From: Norana najaformis | Lineage: Eukaryota; Annelida; Clitellata; Crassiclitellata; Hormogastridae | Length of the DNA stretch: 64,000 nucleotides | Assembly: GCA_964023275.1 (NCBI GenBank) | Contig: OZ029913.1 | Span: 46,627,976-46,691,975, forward strand | Direction of reading: 5' to 3' | Shown: in pieces, positions 12,300 through 23,184 of the stretch | Layout: each line of letters begins with the position of its first letter | How positions within the stretch are numbered: position 1 is the first letter of the stretch | Program-made: the position numbers and the translations under genes | The notes under the pieces: model-generated | Databases searched by the model: none | Told to the model about the DNA's origin: nothing | What the model saw: the letters and a program-made list of their open reading frames with translations, nothing else

Positions 12300-12480
12300 G
12301 TAGGCAGTCACGTGCCAAAGCGCACACATTCCACATATTGTCAATGGTAAGTTCATTTTCATCGCAGGAGTCTTCATCAAAACCATTCCCATCATTTGAG
12401 GCAGAAATGTACGTGTGTGCGCAGAGAATGTCATCATCTTTCAGTATCTGCACGGCTTCATGAAAATTGAAGTACCTACA
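12300..12480 (-). pseudogene. piggyBac transposase acidic N-terminal leader
   Basis: The minus strand reads HEAVQILKDDDILCAHTYISASNDGNGFDEDSCDENELTI in pieces, the acidic low-complexity leader usual before the piggyBac DDE domain. It continues on the other side of the L2 insertion (8720-8940: TDGQMHRTAESGDDEA, NDSSGDSDD). Placement relies on this shared composition, strand and the flanking TTAA rather than on a conserved motif. Confidence 0.55.
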
Positions 12481-12972
12481 ACAGTAGCATAATATTTACC
12501 GAGAAGGAAGACACATACTTTGCATTTCCAGCACAGAAAAAGGTCCACCTGATAGCTAAGAAAAATCAGTTTACACTATTCACCATTATGCTGATACCTG
12601 TACCTATTGCCTACTTGCACACCCTTAGAGGGTGCAGCATTACTTTCATCTGGGCTATTCAAGAAATAGCAATTTCTGTGTAAATCACTGATTCCCATAC
12701 AAAGACACTTAATTCTATTAAATTTTATACTTTAAATTAAATAATTATAGAAACTTACCTATTTTCTCCTTGCATTAGCTTACAGCTGTGAGATGACATC
12801 ATTTTGTTGAATAATCAACCTCTATTTTGGGGTAAAGGCATTAAATCTAAAACATGTACAGAATATTTAATCAGTTCAATCTAAGCGAGATAAACAAGTA
12901 ACATATTTAGTTCAATTTCGTGTGAATTTTGGCAAGCTCCGTCCCAGGGTGCGCTAGTAGAAAATGGGTTAA

Positions 12973-15100
12973 GGTGCATTATTTTAAAGGCACTGTTAAT
13001 GTAATTGCAGATTATTTAAGTAGGGATTAGCTTGAGAATGTGGTGTAGTATAAGGTACTGGTAATTAAGTGCAGAAATGTTTGTGTTTAGACTGTCATTT
13101 ATTTTGGACACAAATGCGAATTTGGTTTGGAGGTGATTTAAAATTTGCACCAAATTTTCTTGAATGGGGGTCTAATGTAGCAATCCTCCCTTTAATTTGC
13201 ATTTGTTTTTGTTGAACTGAGCTGAGAACAGCTTACTTACCTATGTAGTTTGTGTGTAGTAGTTTAGTGTAGTTTGTTTGTAGTAGTAGATTTGTGTACA
13301 CAGGTTGTAGATAGGATAGTTCTGTAGGCATACCAGTATATAAGATTAATGGCAAGTCTATAGAACGTGGCCAGCTGAAGTAAGAATAAAGACCTAATGA
13401 ATTGTATGGGCGAGTGTGCCATGTCAGCAAGGTGGATTATAGCCTACGTGACAATTTACAAAGGAACTGATGTTACAGGGCAGATGACAATTATAATGGA
13501 CAGTTAGCAATGGTCATGTGTAAATCAGCGAGGACGTTTGGCCACCATTGAAAAACCAAACAAACTTTACAGGTATAAGAGGATGCTTTCTGGGTTAAAT
13601 CGATGTCACGGTTTACGTGAGATGGTGAATTATACCCTAGGCCTAACCAGCCAGGGAGGTTGTGAGCGGTGGTGAGACAAGAAATATTGGAATGACCACA
13701 ACACCGATATTTATACCTATATTAACACACTTATCAACATATATACACACTAGAGTTATATTTACAGTAAGTCTTTACATGTTTCAACACCCCGTCGATG
13801 GCCGTGCCCTTTCCAGGTCCCCCCAACCCCAACTGGTTAAAACTCACGGTTCCATGGTGGGGTGAGTCCTGAGCAGAGAAAGGTGACAGTTTCTTTGTCC
13901 TGCATTTTGACCAACCGTTTTGCAACTCTCTCCACGTAGGCAGGGGAAAGAAGCGGGCTGTCCTTGACAAGTCCTTGCCACTGACAGCGTCTTGAAGCGA
14001 GCGACCAAACGTCTTTCAGCAACAACTGACCTCATACTTCGACGAAATCTCGTTCGTTCCGCAACGTCTCTTTCTTCTGCGTATCTTTTGTTTGTTCTTG
14101 ACGGACGACACGTTCTTCTGTGAACTTTTTCGTTCCCTGACTGGACGACTCGTTCTTCTGCAAAGACTCTTTTGTTCCCCCAACGGATGACTAGTTCTTC
14201 TGCGAAGACTTGCTTTTTGCGACGTTTCGTTCTTCTCCGAAGACTGAACTGAAATTGACTGAACTATCCTTTGTTCGCACACCTCGTCTTTATCCTCCTC
14301 TTTTCATCGGTCGACGTCATGCCCATCCCATGACCCCTCTGGACCCATCAACCAACTATCGACATGTATTTATATTTATAGTCTAGTCACTTAAACAGTA
14401 GGCCCTAAGTATTATTATCAATAGATAGTTCGTCTGTAAATCAGGGCAGTTCGTGACAATTGAGAGATATGTTCGTTGGTACCTGTTGGTGTAGACACAG
14501 ATAACCTCCAAAAATCTCTGTTTGAGATCGAACGTTCGTCAACTTTGATTATCATTTGTGTTAGAAGTGTCCTAAGTCGTAGGAACTTCAAAAGTAACTG
14601 GGACTTACCGGCTTACTGTTATAATAAAACTGTTTTAAACTATATTATTAGTTTGAGCGAGCCATCATTCAATCAAAATTGAATTCATCAATTTGAAATT
14701 GATAGGATAAGACTTGGGATAGATGTATATTGGCAGAAGTTTTAGTCATTTGCATATACCCTTTCCCAAGGGCTTATAACATCTAGGGATTGTGATTCAA
14801 GTTACAATCTTATGCAGAGATAAAGGTTACAAAGGGTACAACAGGTAGTAGCCTGAAAAGAATGCTGCATATTAATTATTACTAGTACACAGGCCTAGTT
14901 ATGATGTCTGATGTCTTCATTGTTGATGACTTCTTAAGAAACAAAAATTCTTTTTTGGACTGAATTTTTTAATTCTTTGCTACAACCTTTCCTTACTGTT
15001 GGCTGCATTTAGCACTGTTTTATTACATTTATCCTGTTCATGAAATTTTACATAGTTGTTCAAATTTATGATTCTGATTTCATTTTTATTTTAAAAATTT
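12973..15100. other. Unassigned intron stretch with T/C-rich degenerate repeats
   Basis: No gene is recognised. Within 14060-14240 a loose tandem pattern of about 45-55 bp repeats the motif GTTCTTCTGyGAAGACT on +, giving an RRTS-rich minus-strand reading frame (14282-14016) that I take to be a by-product. The surrounding 13650-14470 segment has a different, more GC-rich composition than its AT-rich neighbours and may be one insertion of unknown type. Confidence 0.35.
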
Positions 15101-15112
15101 TTCACTTTTTTA

Positions 15113-15391
15113 TCAACTTAGAAGTAAACACATGAACTAATCAACTTTTTGTTCACAGAATATTGTTGAGAAATAAAGGATGAAAAACGATATATAATAT
15201 GCTTATATTTCTAAAGGTTTTAAATGTTTGTTTTCAAATTCACCAAAATAGTGTAGCTGCCATAGAGTTAAAAATATACTCTTTGATACTACAAAGAGAC
15301 ACTAGTCAGTGTTTCCTCTAATTTTATTCGCTACGCACATGTTTTTGTGAACTTAGAGGTAAACACATGAACTAATTAACTTTTTGTTGCC
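15113..15391 (+). repeat. Direct repeat pair, about 45 bp, 234 bp apart
   Basis: The copies at about 15113-15157 and 15347-15391 share the core AAACACATGAACTAATyAAC followed by TTTTTGTT, with a few substitutions. No coding potential was seen. They could be remnants of a small tandem duplication or subterminal repeats of an unrecognised element. Confidence 0.55.
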
Positions 15392-15789
15392 TTCCACACG
15401 GACAGTACAATTTGGGACCTGTGCTCTGGTCCGTATAGGAATGCACATCTATTGGGCCCAAACTCAAAGGCTAAAAAATCCTGTATAAAAAAGAAAATAA
15501 CTATGAGGACAAGTATTAAACTTATCTTAAGGGTGTCTCTAGTTTGTCTTTGGGATCATCCATAGAGGCTGTCCACAAAGAATGACTCCTCCCTCCTCTT
15601 GTCTGCATTTGTTTACATTTGGCATTACCCACCTCAAACCCCCTTGGCGGATGTCTGCAGTCCAACAGAGCACTAAGGCCTATAAATTATGCTTCCCTGT
15701 TGATCTTGCAGGGCTAACTGTTCTATGGAGTAGGGTACTTTGATACTGCCACTTTCAGCAGTGGGACTCTAATTTATTAAATTTAAATC

Positions 15790-17900
15790 CGATGCAGTAC
15801 AGACTGCTGTCTGACTGAAGTTAGTGTTTAAGGCACAGGATGTACTGAAATAACAGTATGTACTAACTTTACACTGCAAATCTGAATTGAGCATTTTCCT
15901 ATCCCTTGTCCTCATTTGGGTAACCCTCTTCTGCCCTTTTCGGATATCATAGTTGACCCTTTTGTGCAATTGCCAACAAGTGTACATATAATCCAGGTTG
16001 ATTTCTTCCAATGCACGTCTGTTTGACTAAAAAGACTGCATAGTCAATTCCTGGAGCATCTTGAAAATGGCTTTTTTATCTATATTCCGACATTCTGTTA
16101 CGGAATTAGCATGCATTTTGAGTGTTGTTTTTTGCTTTAAATAATAATCCAGCTTACATCCTATCGTTTACCACAGCTGCTGTGGTGAAATTAACACGAG
16201 CATTGACTTGTGCACATATATGTGACTGAATGAGAAAACCCTTACAAAGTTGGCAAGCATCAAAAGTGAGTTTCATACAGTACTGTATTGTGCTGGAATT
16301 GCTGAATAATTAGATGAAAACCGCATGTTCTCTTACACAAATATTTAAAAAGTTAATATAGATGGAGGTGTCATTGCAGCTACTACTGAGAAATTGCGTG
16401 TTAAAGTTTACCATAACTATGACTATAACTAAGTCGCTGTACTTAGTTGTTGTGAATGTTTATGAGAATAGTAAATTGGAGCATATCTGCACACCTCTAA
16501 GGCTGTCATCATAAAATTGGTTTAGAAAAACGTTTATACGATCTTGTTCATTTGCATATTTATCAATGTTCACGACTTCAACTTGGGGCATCAAGGGACA
16601 TGTTAAATTAAGTTTTGTTGCAGGGCATCAATAAAATTAAAAATAAAATATTTAGACAGCAAAACTGTACATAAGCTCGTATAGTGTGATACCTAACGCA
16701 GCTAGGAATATGAATATGCAAAGAACTCATTTTATGCTTACTTGCCTTCCGAGTGTGTTTTTTGCAAATTTACTTTGCCTATTTTGTGAGGGTTTTCTCA
16801 TGCATGGTCGCATATTGCAAACAATGCCTTCAGATTTTGTCATGATATGAAAAGCTTCCTTTGACATAATGGTTTGCCTTCTGTACCAATGACAGCAGTT
16901 GATTCTGTACCAGTGACAGCAGTTGAGTCTCATTATTATTCGTTTAGGCACTCTGTATTAAATCATTCACAAATTGTATTTCTGTTCAAAAATTCGCTGT
17001 TGAATAATATTAGTTTTGACATTTTAGTTAATCACAAATGGTCAAATACAGAGTATGGAGCTATTCAGTCAAGTACACTAGTGTATAAGAATAAATAGGA
17101 CTACTAACGAACAGTACCTGTACTTTGAAAACAGAGAGCTACTTACATTGCAGACTGAGTCACTTGATATAGCCATGGCCACTAACCATTTGGAGGTGTC
17201 CAAGGTGTTGGTCATGCTTAAGACCCTGTATTGAGCATCCGTCATATAAAGGCAAGTTTTATGACCTAGATAAGAGAACAAGTCTCACTCAGATATGCAT
17301 CTGACAATTGAAGTTTGGTAGCCAGTGACACTTATATGCAAGGCAAGGTACATCTGCCAATCTTAGGCTGCTCCAAGCAAAGTCCACTAACACAGGAGAG
17401 CATGTCTGTTGCCTGACTGAAGTTGGTGTTTAAGGCACAACCTGTTGGGTATTGCCCCCTCTTACTTGAGGGAGCTTTGCCTACCTGTCCGGTACAATTT
17501 GGGACGTGCTTCTCTTCGCTCTGCTGCTAGTGGTAATCTATTAGTGCCTCGCGCTCGCACCTCGACCATGCAGCGTCGTGCTTTCTCTGTTGCTGGCCCA
17601 ACCCTCTGGAATGGACTTCCTGTTACTCTGTGTCTTCTACCCCGGGACTTTACTTCTATCTTCTATTCTTCTCTTAAGACTGTTCTCTTTCGCTGAGGTT
17701 GGTTTGGAAGCGCTTCTGAGTAGTTTTCTTGAAGGGGCGCTATATAAGTGTTCTGTATAAATAAATAGATAACAACCTGTACTGAACTTACTATATGTAG
17801 TAAATTTAGATGCAGACGTCTGCATTGGGCATAACCCCCTTCCCATTGTCCCTCCCTCCCCTCATTGGAGATGTTCTTAATGGATGATTGGTTGGTGGTT
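15790..17900 (+). repeat. Two diverged copies of an intronic repeat
   Basis: Segments near 15795-15945 and 17400-17436 plus 17772-17870 share CTGACTGAAGTTrGTGTTTA, then GGCACA and the ...TGTACTGAA...TACTA...TTTAsATGCAGAC type sequence in diverged form. The second copy is broken by the LINE fragment at 17446-17771. Nothing recognisable as a gene occurs between the copies (15950-17330), which is AT-rich. Confidence 0.45.
17446..17771 (+). mobile_element. 5'-truncated CR1/L2-type LINE 3' end with target duplication
   Basis: The sequence reads GIAPSYLRELCLPV, ASLRSAASGNLLVPRART, RRAFSVAGPTLWNGLPVTL and a frame end after SLKTVLFR, the last domain of CR1/L2-type LINEs, then a short 3' UTR ending GTATAAATAAATAGATA. 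The flanks carry an exact 9-bp duplication, ACAACCTGT, at 17437-17445 and 17772-17780, so both ends of this 326-bp insertion are known. It sits only about 200 bp before the last E1-alpha exon. Confidence 0.88.
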
Positions 17901-17931
17901 GGTTTGTTGGTTGGTTTGTTGGTTGGTTGAC
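17884..17931 (+). repeat. TTGG/TTTG short tandem repeat before PDHA1 last exon
   Basis: A G/T-only run built from GGTT and TTGG units, ending 42 bp before the acceptor of the final E1-alpha exon. It replaces the usual pyrimidine-only stretch over part of the branch region, although ATTGATTTGATTGATTATCTTAG still follows as a plausible branch and acceptor. Confidence 0.75.
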
Positions 17932-17973
17932 AGTGTGGATAATTGCTTTGATTGATTTGATTGATTATCTTAG

Positions 17974-18141
17974 GCAATCGACAGTGATTGTAAGAAGGAG
18001 GTTGATGAGGCATTGGCCAAGGCCAAAGCTGATCAGGAGCCTCCAATCAGTGAAATCTACAACCACGTCTACAAACAAGGAACACCAGGTGTGCAAATCC
18101 GTGGCTGTGACGCATTTTCCTTTTACACCTCCACTCTGTGA
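17974..18141 (+). CDS. PDHA1: Pyruvate dehydrogenase E1-alpha, last coding exon
   Basis: The exon follows TTGATTATCTTAG and is in phase 0 with the exon ending at 2680. It reads 55 codons, AIDSDCKKEVDEALAKAKAD, then QEPPISEIYNHVY, and a terminal VQIRGCDAFSFYTSTL before TGA (18139-18141). This aligns with the animal E1-alpha end ([33 protein letters not shown] ... VRGANQWIKFKSVS). The C-terminal RG and hydrophobic end are conserved in position, so the protein end is complete. No AATAAA is obvious in the first 150 bases downstream; the 3' UTR end is not resolved. Confidence 0.92.
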   Translation, partial: AIDSDCKKEVDEALAKAKADQEPPISEIYNHVYKQGTPGVQIRGCDAFSFYTSTL

Positions 18142-18830
18142 GCAGATCATGATGACGACTACAACTGTCTGAATCAAAGAAAAGTCATATTTTAATCTTT
18201 TATGTGTCTGGTATCAAGTTCTTTGCTAGTTGCCAGTGGCATTATGTATGATTTAGTGGATGGGTTGTAATGAGAAAATGTGGCCTCCTTCAGCAGGGAA
18301 AGGATTAGTGGGAGAGATATGAGTCCATTCTGCAAGGGATATGAGTAGTTTAGGGATCTTTATTATGCCAAACAATACACAATTACAAGCAATGTATCGC
18401 ACCATTCTATTTTTGGACCAAAGTCATGATAACTAGGGCTGCCTATTTCAATATAAGCAATTGCTGGTGGCTGAGCAATAGTTGGCTTATATAAGCATTG
18501 ATGCTGACTGTGCTTCCATTCTAATCTATTCTATCTAACCAACTGGCCGGCTGCTGAAGAATGTCGTCCTTCACGGAGTGGCTAAGGGATGTCCCCATGC
18601 AGCATCTTCTACCATCTGTGAGGGACTGCATGGTGTTGGGGTTCGCATATTAAGAGCCTTGTCATCTGTCATTGCTCCTCGTGTGCACATCAGCCTAAAG
18701 AAAAGCTAATTGTGAGGTCATCAATTACTTTATTAAAATCAGACTACAGGAGCTAGGTCATTAACAGTAAAATTATAGTAGCAAGTCTATTCAAAAAACC
18801 AGAAAAGTGGTTCACAGGCAAATTCCAAAA
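18142..18830. other. PDHA1 3' flank, unassigned
   Basis: It holds the E1-alpha 3' UTR and then intergenic sequence. A GGGCTGC-type block at 18433-18452 resembles, in inverted form, the right end of the ZBED-like hAT (22666-22683), so that element's left end could lie here. No coding signal was recognised. Confidence 0.4.
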
Positions 18831-19503
18831 ATATAGAAGAGTTGTCAATTTTATCAGCAGTGGGATAAACATAAGCAGGTCTAATCAAGCTAAGATTGCT
18901 TATATTTATACTATGACTGTTGATTAATCGCCATTAACGTGTGCAGTTAACATGCTAAAAATTTTTGTGATTAACATTTTTAGTGGAAAGATTAATTTTT
19001 TAAGAACTTAGTCTTTCTTTGCTGCTGCAGGCACTTGTCGACCCAAATTAGCGTGATAAAAAGTCATCTAGAAAATATTCAGTGCTTGCCAGAGTTTACA
19101 TTCATGATATCTATGGTTGTATTGTTTTCGGTTCTTTCGCGTGGTTTTGTCCATTCTGTAAATTTTATTGCAGTATTAAATTCAGACATTACGGATTAGG
19201 TTTTAAGTAAAGAATGGAGTCAAGGAAAATAGGAAGGACAATATTGGATGGACAGCTTATTTTCAAAATGGATGACACAGTCATTTGTTAAGATTGCAAA
19301 AGAGTTTAAGTAGGCCATCCACCGTAACAACTCGTCTCGAGCTATGACCCGAGTACCAAGTGAGTAAGCAAGTAGTGCATTTGTTAACATGCCATATATC
19401 CATCGGCTGAATGAGGATTCATGCATTTATCATTACTGCACGTGATGATATCAGTGTTAACTTGGGAAGATGATAAAATGGAATCTACCCTATGACAGAC
19501 AAC

Positions 19504-22116
19504 CAGGTCTGGCCCTAAAGTATGTGGGGCCCGAGGCAGCAAGCGATGAGCGAGGCCCATGCGAAAAATTGCATTTCAACATATATTAAAATAATACAAA
19601 ATCCAAATTAAATTGGTTATTGAATACAATTTTACAAAATGTAAATCTGCCTAAAAGTCAAAATACTAAAATTTTTACTAAGAGAGCCACAATTACAGTT
19701 TTATTCATTTAATTGAATATCTGAAAACTCAAAAAAGATGTTAATAATTAAAATATTTTGGTATGCTAATTGAAAGTTTGTTTATCAATATATGGACACT
19801 AGCATGGGTTGCATCTTCTGCTTCAAACATGCTTTTACTACATACAAGCAAATCTTGCGCACTTTGATGGATGCAAAATTCGCAATGAGTTCATTATAGT
19901 CAAGATCGTTAGCAACATCATTCTGAATTGACAAAATAACCACATTAGTGGGCTGTTCTTGAAGCATTGTTGATCGCATGTAGGTTTTGATAAGTTTTAG
20001 CTTCGAAAAGCTTCTTTCTCCAGAAGCTACGGTGACAGGAACAGTCAGAAGTATTCAAAGTGCAATGTGTGTGTTAGGAAAGTCACTATATTGCTTGTTT
20101 ATTGAAAGAAACTGCAAAATCTTAACGGGATCGTTGTAGGTGACTGCAGGAATTATAGAACTCAATGATTGCAACTCCTCAGCAAGCATGAAACCATCAA
20201 GATCCTTAGTTTTGCCGGCTGTGAGCTTTTTTCAAGATTCATGCTGCAGTTCAGTATATCAGTTTTCTGTAACTCGTGAAATTTGTAAAGAAATCCAAAC
20301 GAGTCATGATGCATTCGCAGTTGTTCAAAGCAGCTGTCCATCAACTTGATTGCCATATCAACAATCCGGTTTTAAAAATGTATGCAAAATTTTTCTTGTG
20401 CGTCTACAAATCCTTCGAAATAAAGGGGTAAAAAATGCCCTAGGGTTTAGTTGTAAAAGATGAGCTTGTACGCCTGACTTATGCCCCTTCATGTTTGCTC
20501 CATTGTTGTAACCTTGACCTCGGATATCAGAAACATCTAAGCCTAATCTTGTCAGTTCCAATAGTAAGACATCAAGCAGGCGTTTTCCAGTACTTCTACT
20601 TCTAGAAAATTTATGAAGTGCTCGTGAATTACTTCAGAAACATCGGAATATCCATCTGCTGGGCTTATATATCGAATTGACAATGACACATCTGTTCTTG
20701 GTGACTCTGGTCCGGTTTGCAATCAAGTATTACTGAAAAGTATTTGGCTGATTTTACTCTTCCTACAATGGTTTCCCTTACCTTATTTCCCATCAATGAA
20801 ATAAGCTCGTTTGAATTCGCTTTCCCAGTAGTGATCATGAATTTCATCCTTTTGTATTCTTCGTATATGTTCCTGCATAACCGGATCAAATTTAGAAAAT
20901 TTCTGTCTATTGGCTTCTGCTGGAAAGTCATCTTCTTCAATTTCTTTTGGCCCCTTGCAAACAATTGATGCATGAGAGTCTGCATTCAAATGTTCTGGCC
21001 AAGTTGCCGGATCACTTACATTTATCAAACCAACACATTCTGCATTTGTAGATGTCCCAGTATATTTTATCTGGGAAGTATCAACAATACCAACATCGGA
21101 AGTTTCAATATCACACCCTGTGTTCTTTTCAGAAGTTGTTGCATCTTGATATTGAGATGTTACCATGTTGTCAAACGTTGCTCTTGCTGTACAACATTTT
21201 TCGAGAGAACCTGTTAATGCCTTAATTTGGCTTTCTTGTGTTGCTTTTTGTTTTTTCTTTTGATTGCCTCTTTTATATTTTCTGCCAGAATCGCGATCTC
21301 GTTTTGGTGGCATATCCCCTCAACTTCCTCGAGTAAAAAAATTAATTAATAGAACAGTGTCAGTTTAAAATAAAAGGATAAAATGTTTAATGTCACAAAC
21401 ATAGTAATATAGTATACAAACATAAAACACGTGAACTTTGTATTGGGAGAAATTTCTATATACTATATAGGGTTGAAAATTTTAGAAATGGTTTCACAGG
21501 AATTAACAATGCAGACTGTGCAGTTCTCACTACACTACTTCAGTTAAATCTTCATTGATATTACAAGCGGTTTTAGTAATAATTGTAATTTAATTAGGCC
21601 TGGTTTTTAATGATAAACAGAAAAGAATACCGAATACAAGCAGGGATGGATTCGCTCCAAACTATGAATATGAATGACACAATAAAACAAATTTAACTTT
21701 GCAATATTTTAACTATTCTAGATTTTAAAAATATCTTGTTTACCTCGCCTGAAGCAAAAGCAAGATGCATGCAGACAGCAGACCATGAAAACGACATATT
21801 AAAACAGTGCTGTCTTCCAGCTGTTCTATGACATTGTAAATTTGTATAGCGTATTCTTAATGATAATAGTTTTAAATCAATGGCATTGGCAGGTAATTTA
21901 TTATTACACTATTTTTTTATCCTGCAATATAAACAAATTCCCAAAGAAAATAAATAATTCATTTTTTTTAAGTTTTCTTAATACTGTTGGTTGAAAAACA
22001 AGCGTTATGTAATAGTAGTAAAAAGTAGTAAAAAATGCTTAGTCAGAAGCGCGGGGCCCTGAAAGTGTGGGGCCCAAGGCGGTTGCCTCGTTTGCCTTGC
22101 CCTAAGGCCGGGTCTG
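19504..22116 (-). mobile_element. ZMYM1-like hAT transposon with 8-bp target duplication
   Basis: The 2613-bp element has inverted ends CAGGTCTGGCCCTAAAG (19504) and CAGACCCGGCCTTAGGG (reversed at 22116). It is flanked by an exact 8-bp duplication, CAGACAAC, at 19496-19503 and 22117-22124, the hAT signature. It lies inside the ZBED-like hAT and so is younger than that copy. GGGGCCC-rich subterminal sequence occurs at both ends. Confidence 0.93.
19795..21313 (-). pseudogene. ZMYM1-like hAT transposase remnant
   Basis: Minus-strand pieces in order: 21313-20783 opens MPPKRDRDSGRKYKRGNQKKK, a basic leader, then [17 protein letters not shown] before the expected TTF-type finger region. 20985-20640 gives [20 protein letters not shown], then [19 protein letters not shown]. 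20560-20357 gives LGLDVSDIRGQGYNNGANMKG, the family's GQGYDNGANM box. 20017-19785 gives ERSFSKLKLIKTYMRSTM and LANLSIQ-like dimerisation sequence. Several frameshifts and stops separate the pieces, and the domain between the leader and the catalytic core is shortened. This is a dead copy of the family that includes ZMYM1-like and DUF4371-type proteins. Confidence 0.85.
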
Positions 22117-22719
22117 CAGACAACCCTAGTTCAGCTGCAGGAGATGGCTAAGCCAATGGACCAGGCAGATGAATGGCCGACCCATCAACATCACAACAGA
22201 CGAGGGCTTGCAGGATGTCATGCGTATTGCTGCCTCAGTCAACAAACTCAAAAGTGGTTCTGCAGCAATACAAAGCAGAACCACGATTGAAATTGACAAT
22301 TGTCCACTTGAGTAGTGGAATTCGCATGCAGGAGCATATCTTGTCTTATCCACCATGGCTAAAAAGTATTTGTCATCTCCAGCAATGACTGTCTCTTGTG
22401 AACAACTACTTTCTTTGTCAGAACACATTGTTAATAAGAATTGGGCATCACTGGACCCAAGTAGTGTAGATAAACTTGTTTGCTTAAGCAACTGGTTGTG
22501 TTTAAGAGTAACATTTTAAAGTTACTTTCTGAACTTTGGACATTGCATATAGATTAGAAAAATTAAATCCAATTGTGATTGCTCATTTTTCTAACATGCG
22601 ATTAAAACGCTATTAACTGCGATTAAAAATTTTAATCAATCGATTAATCACAATTAAATTTTTTAATTGAAATGCAGCTCTAGTTTATACTAGTACTGAT
22701 AAAATTGACAACTCTTCTA

Positions 22720-23184
22720 AATTTTTCTTGGAAGAAATGTGGGTTCTTAATTCATTTTGGATTGTGAATATGTTTGAGGTTGCACTTGTTCAAGTTTGGG
22801 ACTCCTTTTCCCAGATTACTATGCCACTGGGAATCTTTGTTCTGTGTATTTCGATTTATCTGTGCAAGAAAGTGCAATTTGCCTTTGTTATTTCACCTCC
22901 TTGTACGAGTATGGCTATTTCTGTTAGTTGATTCATATCCATGTGTTCTGTCACCATTACCAGAGCGCTGAATGCTACTAGTGCCTGTTCACTTGTTGTT
23001 TGTCTCTTCTTTAGAGTTGTCAGGTGGAGCCCTGTTTCTGCACCTTCGAGGAGCCCTGCCAGTGATATGTAAATGTATTCAGATACATAGATGTACACTT
23101 TGTTCATGCCATACCAGTGACATGAGTACATCAGTTACGCTTAAACTTCCTCACACAAATCTGACTCTTTAATGTATATTGCCC
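22720..23184. other. Unassigned intergenic stretch
   Basis: No motif is recognised. Short ORFs on both strands look like chance openings. Confidence 0.4.

Larger units (their letters stand above)
7820..12972 (-). mobile_element. piggyBac-like transposon, split by an L2 element
   Basis: Transposase pieces on the minus strand are bounded by TTAA at both ends (7820-7823 and 12969-12972), the piggyBac target. Just inside each end lies a matching inverted block (GTGCACCCTGGGA at 7843-7855; GCGCACCCTGGGA reversed at 12942-12954). The left TTAA falls in the TAAA tail of the preceding LINE, so piggyBac appears to have inserted there. An L2 LINE (about 8945-12290) interrupts the acidic N-terminal region. 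The outermost bases differ between ends, so one end may be damaged. Confidence 0.72.
18905..22683 (+). mobile_element. ZBED-like hAT relic, split by a second hAT
   Basis: Both ends carry GATTAATCG-type inverted blocks (18918-18975; 22590-22665), typical of ZBED-like hAT elements. Left of the inner hAT (19240-19330) a poor BED-finger remnant is seen (VIC-DC). Right of it (22345-22515) the + strand reads AKKYLSSPAMTVSCEQLLSL, then SEHIVNKNWASLDPSSVDKL and VCLSNWL, the hAT C-terminal dimerisation domain. Most of the transposase is gone. The left boundary is uncertain (18433 is an alternative). Confidence 0.72.
18834..22719. repeat. Exact 24-bp inverted arms flanking the hAT nest
   Basis: 18834-18857 (TAGAAGAGTTGTC...TTATCAG) is the exact reverse complement of 22696-22719, with weaker match continuing inward for about 13 bp and outward for several more. 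Between the arms lie the ZBED-like hAT and its internal ZMYM-like hAT. The arms are either outer ends of a larger element or an inverted duplication of local sequence. Confidence 0.7.

Noticed and set aside
14016-14282. Minus-strand 88-codon ORF rich in R, S and K
   Set aside because: It arises from the degenerate T/C-rich tandem repeat; no domain or splice context.
20665-21313. Host ZMYM1 gene on the minus strand
   Set aside because: Terminal repeats and an 8-bp duplication surround it, and the frame is broken; it is a transposon copy.
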